Shown one piece after another: positions 53,318-62,472 of a stretch of 64,000 bases of DNA (position 1 is its first letter; each line of letters starts with the position of its first letter). This stretch comes from Fulvivirgaceae bacterium JP3-4. GTDB lineage: Bacteria; Bacteroidota; Bacteroidia; Cytophagales; Cyclobacteriaceae. The notes beneath the pieces are model-generated. The model was not told the origin of the DNA and ran no database searches. It was given only the letters and a program-made list of their open reading frames with translations. The DNA is taken from positions 248,001-312,000 of the forward strand of contig JARKND010000005.1 in the NCBI GenBank assembly GCA_029309925.1. The letters run 5' to 3'. The translations under genes were made by a program, and so were the position numbers.

Positions 53318-55759
53318 ATGATCCTGTTCTCTCAACTAGAATCAATCACGCACGGCAAACTCTTCCGGTTGGCACAGGATCAATCCGTTCAGGCATTACT
53401 CACCGACAGCCGGAAGGCAACTTCAACTGACGGTGCTGTGTTCTTTGCTATCAAAGGCGACCATCATAACGGTCATGCGTATATCGCCACTTTATATGAA
53501 AAAGGAATCCGCCAGTTCGTTGTTGAAGAAACGGTCGACTTTCTTTCGAATGTTGGAGATGCCAACGTACTGCAAGTGCTTTCGGCTGTTGATGCGCTTC
53601 AGGCAATTGCTGCGCATCAGCGCTCTTTGCTGGATGTGCCCGTGATCGGGATTACCGGAAGCAATGGAAAGACGATCGTAAAGGAGTGGTTGTACCAATT
53701 GCTTTCCGCAGATTATAAAATTGCGAAGAATCCGGGGAGTTATAATTCACAACTCGGTGTGCCCCTTTCCGTCTGGCAACTCCAGGCACATCATGACCTT
53801 GGGATTTTCGAAGCTGGCATTTCCTTGCCGGGAGAAATGGAGAAGCTTCAGCGCGTAATCCAGCCGACACTCGGAATCTTCACCAACATCGGCTCGGCAC
53901 ACGATGAAGGCTTCACTTCACTCGAACAAAAAATTCAGGAGAAGCTGAAGTTGTTCACAAGCTGCAAACTCCTCATCTACTGTAAAGACCATAAAGCGAT
54001 CGATAAAGCAATTGCTGCAACGCAAATTCCAACGCTGAGCTGGGGCGTGTCATCTACTGCCGGAATCCAGATCAGGTCAGAAGGAACGAAACACAATTTC
54101 TTTGTCAAGGGAACATCGTTCTCGCTCGTCATTCCTTTCCAGGATAAGGCATCGATCGAAAATTCCATTCACTGTATCTGCGTGATGCTTCACCTGGGTT
54201 ACAAACCGAATCAAATCCAGGAGCGGATAGAGGCGCTGCAGTCCGTACCCATGCGCCTTGAGCTGAAAGAAGGAGTCAATCAAAGTCAGATCATTGACGA
54301 CACTTACAATAATGATCTTGCGGGCATTCAGATCAGTCTCGAATTCCTGGCAAATCAACAGCAGAAGGCGAAGAAGCGCGTCATTCTCTCGGATATACTC
54401 GAGTCTGGTTTGCCCGATGAACAACTGGCACGGCAAATCTCACAGGCAATTTCAAAAAACAGTATACATCACTTTATCGGCATCGGAAAAATTCTCTCTG
54501 CATACCGGCATTTGTTTCCCTCTGGCTCTGAATTTTTTAAATCAACAGACGATTTCCTGGCGAACTTCGATCAGAACAGGATTCAGCAGGAAGTGGTTCT
54601 CGTCAAGGGAGCACGATCGTTTCAATTCGAAAAAATTATTGCTGCGCTCCAGCGAAAGGTGCATGGTACCATCATGGAGATCGATCTTGGTGCTGTTGCA
54701 CATAACCTGAATTTTTTCCGCGCGAAGCTGAAGCCATCAACGAAGATTATGGTGATGGTAAAGGCTTTTGCCTATGGAAGTGGCAGCGCAGAGATTGCAA
54801 ATCTCGTTCAGTATCACAAAGTTGATTACCTCGGTGTCGCTTACGCGGATGAAGGCGTTGACCTGCGCAAGAACAACATCTCATTGCCCATCATGGTAAT
54901 GAACCCGTCTGAGGAAAGTTTTGGTTTGTTGCTGCCGAACAAACTCGAGCCGGAGATCTACAGTTTCAAAATACTGGACAGTTACATCCGTTTTCTCAAC
55001 GGACGCCAGAGCAACATCCACCTGAAACTTGATACGGGCATGCATCGGCTCGGCTTTGATGAGAACGATGTTGAAAGGCTGACAGAACTTTTGCTTCAGC
55101 ACCGGAATCTCCGAATAGCTTCGATCTTCAGTCATCTGGCCGGAGCGGATGAGCGGGAACACGATACATTCTCGCAGCAGCAATTTGACATCTTTATGAA
55201 AGGTGCCGGTACAATCAGCGAAAGGCTCGGCTATAAACCCATCTTGCACATTCTCAACTCGCCAGGAATACTCCGGCTGCCGCAATTTCAGCTTGACATG
55301 GTGAGGCTCGGCATCGGCCTGTATGGCGTTGATCCAACTTCGGAAAAATTTGATGCGCTCAAGCCGGTCGCAACGCTTAAGACGATCATCTCACAGATCA
55401 AAAAGATTAAAAAAGGAGAAACGATCGGTTACGGCAGGCGCGGAAAAGCGGACAACGATATGGCTATGGGTACGATCGCGATAGGATATGCCGATGGATT
55501 CAGCCGCGCGTTCAGCAGGGGAGCCGGAAAAGTGCTGGTGCATGGTACAGAAGTTCCCGTTATTGGCAATGTGTGCATGGACATGACGATGGTCGATCTC
55601 TCTGCTGTGCCTGACGCACAGGAAGGTGATGAGGTAATCATCTTCGGAAAAGATCATCCGATTCAAAAAGTGGCAGACTCGATCAAGACTATTCCTTACG
55701 AAATTCTCACCAACACCAGCGAGCGGGTGAAGCGCGTCTTTACTGCTGAAAGCATATAA
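53318..55759 (+). CDS. murF-alr: Bifunctional MurF / alanine racemase fusion
   Basis: 813 residues. The N-terminal about 445 residues are MurF (UDP-MurNAc-tripeptide:D-Ala-D-Ala ligase): P-loop GITGSNGKTIVKEW and the later RLELKEG, DDTYNND. The C-terminal part is a PLP alanine racemase: MEIDLGAVAHNLNFF, PLP Lys in MVKAFAYGSGSA, and catalytic Tyr in TIGYGRRGKADND. The fusion couples D-alanine supply to the last cytosolic precursor step and is well known in Bacteroidota. The racemase domain begins at the MEIDLG segment without a separate start. It follows csaA by 4 bases. Confidence 0.95.
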   Translation: MILFSQLESITHGKLFRLAQDQSVQALLTDSRKATSTDGAVFFAIKGDHHNGHAYIATLYEKGIRQFVVEETVDFLSNVGDANVLQVLSAVDALQAIAAHQRSLLDVPVIGITGSNGKTIVKEWLYQLLSADYKIAKNPGSYNSQLGVPLSVWQLQAHHDLGIFEAGISLPGEMEKLQRVIQPTLGIFTNIGSAHDEGFTSLEQKIQEKLKLFTSCKLLIYCKDHKAIDKAIAATQIPTLSWGVSSTAGIQIRSEGTKHNFFVKGTSFSLVIPFQDKASIENSIHCICVMLHLGYKPNQIQERIEALQSVPMRLELKEGVNQSQIIDDTYNNDLAGIQISLEFLANQQQKAKKRVILSDILESGLPDEQLARQISQAISKNSIHHFIGIGKILSAYRHLFPSGSEFFKSTDDFLANFDQNRIQQEVVLVKGARSFQFEKIIAALQRKVHGTIMEIDLGAVAHNLNFFRAKLKPSTKIMVMVKAFAYGSGSAEIANLVQYHKVDYLGVAYADEGVDLRKNNISLPIMVMNPSEESFGLLLPNKLEPEIYSFKILDSYIRFLNGRQSNIHLKLDTGMHRLGFDENDVERLTELLLQHRNLRIASIFSHLAGADEREHDTFSQQQFDIFMKGAGTISERLGYKPILHILNSPGILRLPQFQLDMVRLGIGLYGVDPTSEKFDALKPVATLKTIISQIKKIKKGETIGYGRRGKADNDMAMGTIAIGYADGFSRAFSRGAGKVLVHGTEVPVIGNVCMDMTMVDLSAVPDAQEGDEVIIFGKDHPIQKVADSIKTIPYEILTNTSERVKRVFTAESI

Positions 55760-55774
55760 GGAACATCGGAGAAG

Positions 55775-55942
55775 CTATCTGCAGCCGAGGTTTTTCTTCA
55801 GGTCGCGGTTGGGCAGCCCGCCAAAGTCGAACGGCTTGTCCTCTTCACGATCGACTGGTTGATTTTTCTCCACTTCGCGGTTAGCTTTTGTTTTGTCGCT
55901 GCGCTTCGGCTTTTCTCTCACTTTCTTAGACATCTCACTCAT
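55775..55942 (-). CDS. 55-residue conserved-looking small basic protein
   Basis: ATG ending at 55942, TAG at 55777-55775. The N-terminal 35 residues are highly charged and probably disordered (SKKVREKPKRSDKTKANREV); the C-terminal end FDFGGLPNRDLKKNLGC is more hydrophobic and looks like a short conserved motif. No transmembrane helix. It is convergent with the MurF-Alr gene and divergent from feoA. Coding is supported by composition and a clean frame; no known family recognised. Confidence 0.6.
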   Translation of the reverse strand: MSEMSKKVREKPKRSDKTKANREVEKNQPVDREEDKPFDFGGLPNRDLKKNLGCR

Positions 55943-55961
55943 TTAAATGCTGACAATAATC

Positions 55962-55993
55962 ATTGCTTGTAAGGGGAACCACCTATATCTTTG
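55962..55993 (+). promoter_or_regulatory. Promoter of feoAB
   Basis: ATTG (55962-55965), 20 bases, TATCTTTG (55986-55993). The -7 half is an exact match. Transcription would begin near 55998, at the candidate operator. Confidence 0.6.
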
Positions 55994-55997
55994 CCTT

Positions 55998-56015
55998 GTT
56001 TAAAATTAATCTAAA
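55998..56015. promoter_or_regulatory. Candidate iron-type operator downstream of the feoA promoter
   Basis: GTTTAAAATTAATCTAAA, a near-palindrome, at the expected start of transcription and shared in part (TTAATCTAAA) with the site upstream of the radical SAM gene at 28661-28676. A DtxR-type regulator is plausible, unproven. Confidence 0.4.
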
Positions 56016-56024
56016 TTAATTCTA

Positions 56025-56255
56025 TTGGAAACTCCAGGCAATGTCGCGCAGATGAAACCCGGTGAAATCGCCATCATTACGGGCTTTACGGATGATTACA
56101 TCTCCGTAAAGTTGATGGAAATGGGCTGCCTGCCCGGAGTACCCGTCAGATTCAATTTTACAGCCCCGCTGGGCGACCCCATTTGTATTAGTGTCTCAGG
56201 GTATGAGCTGTCTTTACGTCTTGAAGAAGCAGCCACCATTACTATCGTGAATTAA
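56025..56255 (+). CDS. feoA: Ferrous iron transport protein A
   Basis: 76 residues from the TTG at 56025 (METPGNVAQMKPGEIAIITG); the ATG at 56052 would remove nine residues and is possible. SH3-like FeoA fold: MKPGEIAIITGFTDDYISVK, LMEMGCLPGVPVRF, LGDPICISVSGYELSLR. It modulates the FeoB iron channel. Its stop overlaps the feoB start (TAATG), so translation is coupled. The promoter and a candidate iron operator lie just upstream. Confidence 0.9.
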   Translation: METPGNVAQMKPGEIAIITGFTDDYISVKLMEMGCLPGVPVRFNFTAPLGDPICISVSGYELSLRLEEAATITIVN

Positions 56256-58375
56256 TGTCTGAAAGGAAGAGGCCGAAGATCGCGTTGCTTGGGAATCCCA
56301 ATTCAGGGAAATCTTCTCTTTTTAATCGCCTGACGGGATTGAATCAGAAGATTGGGAATTTTCCCGGTGTGACAGTCGACAAGAAATCCGGATTCTGCCT
56401 TTTGCCATCCGGAGTTACCGCTGAGATTGTTGACCTTCCGGGGATTTATTCGATCTATCCGCGCAGCCTCGATGAACAAATTGTTGCCGAAGTTCTGCTC
56501 GATCATCGCGGGGCTGACAGTCCTGATAAGATTGTGGTGATCGCGGATGCAACAAACCTCAAGCGTGGTCTGCTGCTGCTCACACAGATCATCGACATCG
56601 GCTTACCTACAATCCTCGCCCTGAACATGATGGACCTCGTGGCAAAGGCAGGTATCAGCTACGATCTGAAAAAACTTTCCGCGCGACTTGGTGTTCAAGT
56701 TGTGCCGATCAACGCGCGCAATGGCGTGGGCATCGATGAACTTAAGAGAGTGTTGAGTCAGCCCTTTGCCCCGGCAGAGAAAAACACATTCAACGTTTGG
56801 GATGAAGCGAAAGCTCCCGTGCGCGAACTGCGTGAGAAGCTTTCCGTTGACAACGATTATGAAGCATACCAGTTTCTCGAACAGCCAAACTCGCTGAGGT
56901 TTCTTTCAAAGTCAGACAGGGAGACCGTTGATCACATACGCAACGCATACAATTTTTTCCCTGGAAAATTTCAGGGAGCGGAAACGATTCAGCGTTACAG
57001 TGTCATCCAGGATCTGCTCAATGATGTTATATTAAAGGCTGCGGATCTCTCGTGGAAGAATACAACCAGTCGGCTTGACCGTTTTCTCACGCACAAAGTG
57101 TGGGGTTATGTTTCTTTCTTCGCCATCCTCTTCCTGATCTTTCAGGCAATCTTCGCTTGGGCTACCCTTCCCATGGATTTCATCGATTCAGGTTTTGCCA
57201 ATTTCAGCTCATATTTGAAATCGGTTTTACCGGAAGGCCCGCTGACAAGTCTGCTTGCGGAAGGCATCATTCCAGGCATAGGTGGCATCATCATCTTTGT
57301 TCCTCAGATTGCGATCCTGTTTGCTTTTATTTCTGTATTGGAGGAATCCGGATACATGGCGCGCGTTGTGTTTCTGATGGACAAGGTCATGCGGAAATTT
57401 GGTCTCAACGGAAAAAGTGTTGTACCGTTGATGTCCGGTGTTGCCTGCGCGATCCCGGCAATCATGGCGACCCGCACCATCGATAACTGGAAAGAGCGCA
57501 CGATCACCATCTTTGTCACTCCGTTGATGAGCTGCTCTGCGCGTTTGCCAATCTTTACAATTCTCATTGCGCTCATCGTGCCAAACGAAACCGCCCTCGG
57601 CTTCTTCAACCTGCAGGGACTGGCGCTGATGGGATTATATCTTCTTGGATTTCTTGCAGCCATCGGCTCTGCCTATATCATGAAGCTTCTGATCAGGGTT
57701 AAAGAAAGAAGTTTTCTGATCATGGAGTTGCCAACCTATCGTATCCCGAAGTGGTCGAATGTCGGATATACCATTGTTGAAAAGACCAAAGCGTTCGTGC
57801 TCGAAGCCGGAAAAGTCATTTTAGCTATTTCGATTATTCTATGGGTTCTCGCCAGCTATGGTCCCGGAGACAAACTCGAAAATGCGCGCGAATACGTACT
57901 TCAGGATGCTGCGAATCAACGCCTGACAGAACAGGCGCTCGAAGACAGGATAGCCGCTTTCAGACTTGAAAATTCTTATGCAGGTATTATTGGCAAAGCC
58001 ATAGAACCCGTTATCAAACCTCTGGGTTATGACTGGAAGATCGGGATCGCGCTGATCACATCATTTGCCGCGCGTGAGGTATTCGTTGGAACCATCGCCA
58101 CAATCTATAGCATCGGAAGTGTCGGAGAAGAAGACGAAGTCACCATCAAGAGCAGGCTGCGCGAAGAGATCAACCCAGAGACCGGTGGCCCCCGTTATAC
58201 ACCAGCGGTCGGTTTGTCCCTGCTGATCTTCTATACGTTTGCCATGCAGTGTATGAGCACGCTTGCCATCGTTTACCGCGAGACGAAGGGATGGAAGTGG
58301 CCGCTCCTCCAGCTTACCTACATGACAGGACTTGCTTACCTGTCTGCCTTCATAGTTTATCAGGTGCTTCGCTAG
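56255..58375 (+). CDS. feoB: Ferrous iron transport protein B
   Basis: 706 residues. N-terminal GTPase domain with GNPNSGKSSLFNRLTG (P-loop, residues 13-28), DLPGIYSIYP (G3) and LNMMD (G4); the guanine dissociation-inhibitor helices; then the membrane domain with two core repeats and about eight helices, including GVACAIPAIM and TPLMSCSARLPIF, where Cys residues help carry Fe2+. It imports ferrous iron, mainly when oxygen is low. Coupled to feoA. No FeoC gene; a TerB-like gene follows after a separate promoter. Confidence 0.96.
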   Translation: MSERKRPKIALLGNPNSGKSSLFNRLTGLNQKIGNFPGVTVDKKSGFCLLPSGVTAEIVDLPGIYSIYPRSLDEQIVAEVLLDHRGADSPDKIVVIADATNLKRGLLLLTQIIDIGLPTILALNMMDLVAKAGISYDLKKLSARLGVQVVPINARNGVGIDELKRVLSQPFAPAEKNTFNVWDEAKAPVRELREKLSVDNDYEAYQFLEQPNSLRFLSKSDRETVDHIRNAYNFFPGKFQGAETIQRYSVIQDLLNDVILKAADLSWKNTTSRLDRFLTHKVWGYVSFFAILFLIFQAIFAWATLPMDFIDSGFANFSSYLKSVLPEGPLTSLLAEGIIPGIGGIIIFVPQIAILFAFISVLEESGYMARVVFLMDKVMRKFGLNGKSVVPLMSGVACAIPAIMATRTIDNWKERTITIFVTPLMSCSARLPIFTILIALIVPNETALGFFNLQGLALMGLYLLGFLAAIGSAYIMKLLIRVKERSFLIMELPTYRIPKWSNVGYTIVEKTKAFVLEAGKVILAISIILWVLASYGPGDKLENAREYVLQDAANQRLTEQALEDRIAAFRLENSYAGIIGKAIEPVIKPLGYDWKIGIALITSFAAREVFVGTIATIYSIGSVGEEDEVTIKSRLREEINPETGGPRYTPAVGLSLLIFYTFAMQCMSTLAIVYRETKGWKWPLLQLTYMTGLAYLSAFIVYQVLR

Positions 58376-58382
58376 AACGCTG

Positions 58383-58411
58383 TTGCAATCCATGGCCGCA
58401 TTGTATATTTG
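58383..58411 (+). promoter_or_regulatory. Promoter for a possibly leaderless transcript
   Basis: TTG (58383-58385), 18 bases, TATATTTG (58404-58411). The -7 half is exact and the GTG of the next gene begins 4 bases after it. Confidence 0.6.
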
Positions 58412-58414
58412 GGC

Positions 58415-58795
58415 GTGGATAATCGCTATCATTCAGCTTTGCTTTATTTAATGCACCTGCTCATCAGCGCAGATGGAACCATTGACGACCATGAAGTGAA
58501 AGCGCTGGAGCTCGTTTGCCAGCGCGAAAACATCTCCGAGTTGTTCTTCGACAAGTTTGTTCAGGCGCTGCGCGGAAAAAAAGAACGCGAGTTGTTCGAT
58601 ACAGCAATCGACAGGATCAACGACTGCAACGATGAGGAAAAGCTTCGGGTGTTCGTCATTCTCTACAAGCTTGCGGAAGTTGACGGCCGTGTTCATCACA
58701 AAGAAATTAAATTGCTGCTTTATACGCTGAGGCTGGCCAAAATCGAGTTTGAAGATGTTGTCGATAAAGCGCTTTCCAGTCCGGCATTACTTTGA
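58415..58795 (+). CDS. TerB-like (tellurite resistance TerB family) protein
   Basis: 126 residues from the GTG at 58415 (MDNRYHSALLYLMHLLISADG); a TTG at 58409 lies inside the -7 element and cannot start. All-helical TerB fold with the repeated metal-binding-like pattern LLISADGTIDDHEVKAL and KLAEVDGRVHHKEIKLL. Such domains are found in proteins of varied role. The consensus promoter places the start of transcription at or next to the GTG, suggesting a leaderless mRNA. It is followed by a lipoprotein gene 13 bases on. Confidence 0.75.
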   Translation: MDNRYHSALLYLMHLLISADGTIDDHEVKALELVCQRENISELFFDKFVQALRGKKERELFDTAIDRINDCNDEEKLRVFVILYKLAEVDGRVHHKEIKLLLYTLRLAKIEFEDVVDKALSSPALL

Positions 58796-58808
58796 AAAAT
58801 TCCCTTAT

Positions 58809-60722
58809 ATGTATAGAAGTCTTTTAGCACTTAGTCTCCTGACACTTGTATTCGTTTCCTGTTCAAAAGAAGAATCGGGAAACGTTTTCAAGAAAGATCA
58901 AACCTCCATCAAAATTGCCGACCTGCAGGACCGCAGAGCTTCAGACAGTCTACAGGTTTTTTTCACCCATGAAAATCCATCCATACGTGAGCGCGCAGTG
59001 CTTGCGTTTGCTTCTGTGCAGGATTCCGCTTCTGTAGGAAAGCTGTCAAATGTTCTGTCATCGGATGCGGATACAACAGTACGAATTGCCGCAGCAATTG
59101 CGCTCGGGCAGACGCGTTCCCGCGAAAGCGAGAAAGTGTTGCAGGAAGCTATCGCGAAAGAAAAGGCTGACAATGTTCTCAATGCCATCATTGAAGCATA
59201 CGGAAAAGTAACACGAAACTGGGATCTGAATGTTGATGCGCAGAAATATCCGGAAGCCACTGCGTGGTCGTTGTACAGGGCAAGCGTGAACAATGCAGTA
59301 CCCGCGACAAAAAATTCGATTGCTTCGTCACTGCTTGGAAGTAACTACAGTGATAACACGCGGCTTGGAGCTGCGCATTTCTTCGCGCGCGGTGCAAAAG
59401 AAATCACACCCCAGTTCAGTGCCATTGCAAAATCCGCTTTGAACGATAAAAACACAGATGTACGAATGGCGTCCGCATCAGCCTTGCGAAAAATCACAAC
59501 CGACTCATCGTTCAACACGCTGGAAAAAATTCTGTCATCAGATCAGGATTACAGGGTGCGGATCAGTGCGGTACGCGGGCTGCAGGCATTTCCATTCGAA
59601 CGCTCAAAGAATCTGCTGTTGAAAGCACTACGCGATAAGAATGTCAATGTTCCGATCGCTGCATCCGAGGCAATCAAAGCGACAATCACCGAACCCTTCT
59701 GGATTGACGTGGCTAACGTTGCAAGCGAGACGAAAAACTGGCGCGTGCAGGCGAATTTGTACGAAGGAGTCCTGAAAGTGAAAAACAACAAAGGAATCAT
59801 TGATGAAGTCATTGCGCTTTACAAGAATGCAAGCCCCTATCAGAAGCGTGGTTTGCTGTATGCGCTGCAGCAACAGCCTTCTACCGCATCGTTCATTCAG
59901 CAAGAGCTGCTCAACGCGCAGGACATTGTTGTGAAAAGCTCGGCAGCTGAAGCGCTGGTGTTTATAAACAAGAGCAAGGGCTTCAATGCAAGCCAGAAGA
60001 AAAATTTTGCTGATGTGTATCAAAAGGCAATCGCTGCAGGCGATCCCACTGTCATTGCGACCATCTCGTCAGCACTGGCGGACTCAACGCTTGACTATCG
60101 CAGTGTCGTAACAGACTATAAATTTCTGGCCGATGCAAAGCAAAAGCTTGTACCTGTGAAAGACGATGATGCACTAACAGCACTCGATCGCGCTACTGCT
60201 TATTTTGAAAAGCGCAAGGCTCCTGAGCGCGCTAAACCTGCCTACAATCATCCGATCAACTGGTCGAGGATTAAAGAGATTCCAGCGGATCAGCACGTCA
60301 CGGTTTTTACCACGAAGGGAAAAATCCGGATGAGGCTTCTCACTGAAGAAGCACCCGGATCGGTTGCAAACTTCCTCGACCTGGTTGAAAAGAACTACTT
60401 CAACAATCACTATTTCCATCGCGTGGTTCCAAACTTTGTAATTCAGGTGGGAGATCACCGTGGCGATGGCTCAGGTGGCGAAGATTATTCCATTCGATCA
60501 GAATTCACCAAACACAAATACACGACAGGGAGTGTTGGGATGGCCTCATCAGGCAAGGACACCGAAGGAACACAATGGTTTATAACGCATTCTCCAACAC
60601 CACATCTTGACGGACGTTACAGCATCTTCGCTGAAGTTGTTGACGGTATGGAAACCGTTCATGCGATCGAGGTCGGAGACCAGATTACAAAAGTTGAAGT
60701 GGAGAAGGCAGCTAAACAATAA
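58809..60722 (+). CDS. HEAT-repeat lipoprotein fused to cyclophilin peptidyl-prolyl isomerase
   Basis: 637 residues from the ATG at 58809 (MYRSLLALSLLTLVFVSCSK). Lipobox VFVSC (Cys18). Residues of about 40-450 are HEAT-like repeats (IRERAVLAFASVQDSASVGKL, VRIAAAIALGQTRSRESEKV, VRMASASALRKITTDSSFNTL). The C-terminal cyclophilin domain (about 480-637) has HRVVPNFVIQVGD, GTQWFITHSPTPHLDGRYSIFAEV. The isomerase part likely assists folding outside the cytoplasm, with the HEAT part holding client or partner. Next gene is purK, 7 bases downstream. Confidence 0.9.
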   Translation: MYRSLLALSLLTLVFVSCSKEESGNVFKKDQTSIKIADLQDRRASDSLQVFFTHENPSIRERAVLAFASVQDSASVGKLSNVLSSDADTTVRIAAAIALGQTRSRESEKVLQEAIAKEKADNVLNAIIEAYGKVTRNWDLNVDAQKYPEATAWSLYRASVNNAVPATKNSIASSLLGSNYSDNTRLGAAHFFARGAKEITPQFSAIAKSALNDKNTDVRMASASALRKITTDSSFNTLEKILSSDQDYRVRISAVRGLQAFPFERSKNLLLKALRDKNVNVPIAASEAIKATITEPFWIDVANVASETKNWRVQANLYEGVLKVKNNKGIIDEVIALYKNASPYQKRGLLYALQQQPSTASFIQQELLNAQDIVVKSSAAEALVFINKSKGFNASQKKNFADVYQKAIAAGDPTVIATISSALADSTLDYRSVVTDYKFLADAKQKLVPVKDDDALTALDRATAYFEKRKAPERAKPAYNHPINWSRIKEIPADQHVTVFTTKGKIRMRLLTEEAPGSVANFLDLVEKNYFNNHYFHRVVPNFVIQVGDHRGDGSGGEDYSIRSEFTKHKYTTGSVGMASSGKDTEGTQWFITHSPTPHLDGRYSIFAEVVDGMETVHAIEVGDQITKVEVEKAAKQ

Positions 60723-60729
60723 AGGCGTT

Positions 60730-61869
60730 TTGAAAAAAGCATTTCATCAGAATTTCAAGCTCGGCATTCTCGGAGGCGGGCAACTTGGCCGAATGTTGAT
60801 TCAATCCGGAATCGATTTTAATATTCCGTTTTCGATACTCGATCCCGATCCGCAAGCTCCTTGTGCCACGCTGGGTGATTTTCACACAGGTAAACTCACA
60901 GATTTCAACACCGTAATGAAATTCGGTTCTGCCTGCGATATCATTACCATCGAGATCGAGAATGTCAACACTGCTGCGTTGAAAGAACTTCAGCGCCAGG
61001 GAAAAAAAGTATTTCCGCAGCCCGAAGTAATCGAACTGATCCAGGATAAACGGGTACAAAAACAATTTTACAGCAAGCATGGAATTCCTACTGCTGAATT
61101 TGTACTGACGGAAAATGCAGCTGACGTGCAGTCACACAAACATTTTCTGCCTGCTGTGAACAAACTCGGTAAGGAAGGTTACGATGGAAGAGGTGTGCAG
61201 ATACTACGCAGTGAAGGCGACCTGTCGAAAGCTTTTAACGCCCCGGGCCTTCTGGAAAAACTCATTGATTTCGACAAGGAGATCTCTGTGATCGTTGCCC
61301 GGAACGCCTCCGGAGAACTAAAGACATTCCCGGTTGTCGAAATGGTTTTTCATCCGGTGCATAATCTTGTCGAATATCTGTTTGCTCCCGCATCGATATC
61401 GAAAGAAGTAGAAGCGAAAGCTGACCGGATTGCGAGAGACATCATTACGAAACTCAACATGGTAGGACTCCTGGCAGTTGAAATGTTTGTAACTAAAGCG
61501 GGCGATGTGCTCGTCAATGAAATTGCACCACGCCCGCACAACAGCGGCCATCAGACCATCGAGGGGAATGTAACGTCACAATATGAGCAGCACCTTCGTG
61601 CGATTCTCGATCTGCCTTTGGGTGATACAAGTATCATCTCACCGAGTGCGATGGTAAACCTGCTTGGCGAAGACGGTTTCAGCGGGGCTGCTTTGTACGA
61701 AGGTTTTGAAGAAGTTGCAAAGATCCCGGGTGTTCATGTGCACCTTTACGGCAAGAAAGTGACTAAGCCCTTCAGAAAAATGGGACACGTAACAATACTC
61801 GATCACAATCTGGAGAATTTGAAAAAGAAAGCCAACTTTGTCAAGGAAACACTCAAAGTGAAAGCATAG
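60730..61869 (+). CDS. purK: 5-(carboxyamino)imidazole ribonucleotide synthase
   Basis: 379 residues from the TTG at 60730 (MKKAFHQNFKLGILGGGQLG), 7 bases after the previous stop; a longer frame into the lipoprotein gene is spurious. ATP-grasp enzyme of purine synthesis: carboxylates AIR with bicarbonate to N5-CAIR. GILGGGQLGRM, PAVNKLGKEGYDGRGV and LVNEIAPRPHNSGHQT are family signatures. Paired with purE downstream. Confidence 0.95.
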   Translation: MKKAFHQNFKLGILGGGQLGRMLIQSGIDFNIPFSILDPDPQAPCATLGDFHTGKLTDFNTVMKFGSACDIITIEIENVNTAALKELQRQGKKVFPQPEVIELIQDKRVQKQFYSKHGIPTAEFVLTENAADVQSHKHFLPAVNKLGKEGYDGRGVQILRSEGDLSKAFNAPGLLEKLIDFDKEISVIVARNASGELKTFPVVEMVFHPVHNLVEYLFAPASISKEVEAKADRIARDIITKLNMVGLLAVEMFVTKAGDVLVNEIAPRPHNSGHQTIEGNVTSQYEQHLRAILDLPLGDTSIISPSAMVNLLGEDGFSGAALYEGFEEVAKIPGVHVHLYGKKVTKPFRKMGHVTILDHNLENLKKKANFVKETLKVKA

Positions 61870-61900
61870 CAAGCACAGTCAATCGAAATAACGCACGCAT

Positions 61901-62413
61901 ATGAAACCAGAGATAGGAATTATTATGGGAAGTGAGTCGGATTTAACGGTGATGAAAGAAGCCGCAATAGCGCTTGACGAACTTTCGATCCCTTACGAAC
62001 TCACCGTGGTTTCTGCGCATCGGACTCCACTGCGCATGGTGGAATATGCTACAAAGGCCCGCAGCCGGGGCCTCAAAGTAATCATTGCCGGGGCGGGTGG
62101 CGCTGCTCATCTTCCGGGCATGGTCGCATCGCTTACTACGCTTCCGGTGATCGGTGTGCCGATTAAATCATCCAATTCTATCGATGGATGGGATTCAGTT
62201 TTATCCATCTTGCAGATGCCCGGTGGTGTGCCTGTCGCAACAGTGGCATTGAATGGTGCGAAAAACGCAGGCCTCCTGGCAGCCCAGATTCTTGGCTCAC
62301 ATGACGGTGCGGTGGCCTCTCGCCTTGAAAATTATAAAGAAAATCTTCGCGAAAAAGTTGAAACGGCTGCTAAAAACCTTGATTCAAAGGGTTGGAAGGC
62401 GCACCTCAGGTAA
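61901..62413 (+). CDS. purE: 5-(carboxyamino)imidazole ribonucleotide mutase
   Basis: 170 residues, class I PurE. It moves the carboxyl of N5-CAIR to give CAIR. Signatures: [39 protein letters not shown] and [12 protein letters not shown]. It follows purK by 31 bases. The HEAT-cyclophilin gene shares this short operon, which has no clear functional link. Confidence 0.96.
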   Translation: MKPEIGIIMGSESDLTVMKEAAIALDELSIPYELTVVSAHRTPLRMVEYATKARSRGLKVIIAGAGGAAHLPGMVASLTTLPVIGVPIKSSNSIDGWDSVLSILQMPGGVPVATVALNGAKNAGLLAAQILGSHDGAVASRLENYKENLREKVETAAKNLDSKGWKAHLR

Positions 62414-62428
62414 ACCGGGTTTTTAGAT

Positions 62429-62465
62429 TAAGGTAAAATTTCTAAATTCAGAACCCTTTACCTTA
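62429..62465. repeat. Inverted repeat upstream of the LETM1-related gene
   Basis: TAAGGTAAA (62429-62437) and TTTACCTTA (62457-62465) are perfect inverted repeats 19 bases apart, without a T tail. Could be an operator; no T-rich tail supports a terminator. Confidence 0.35.
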
Positions 62466-62472
62466 CCCGAAA

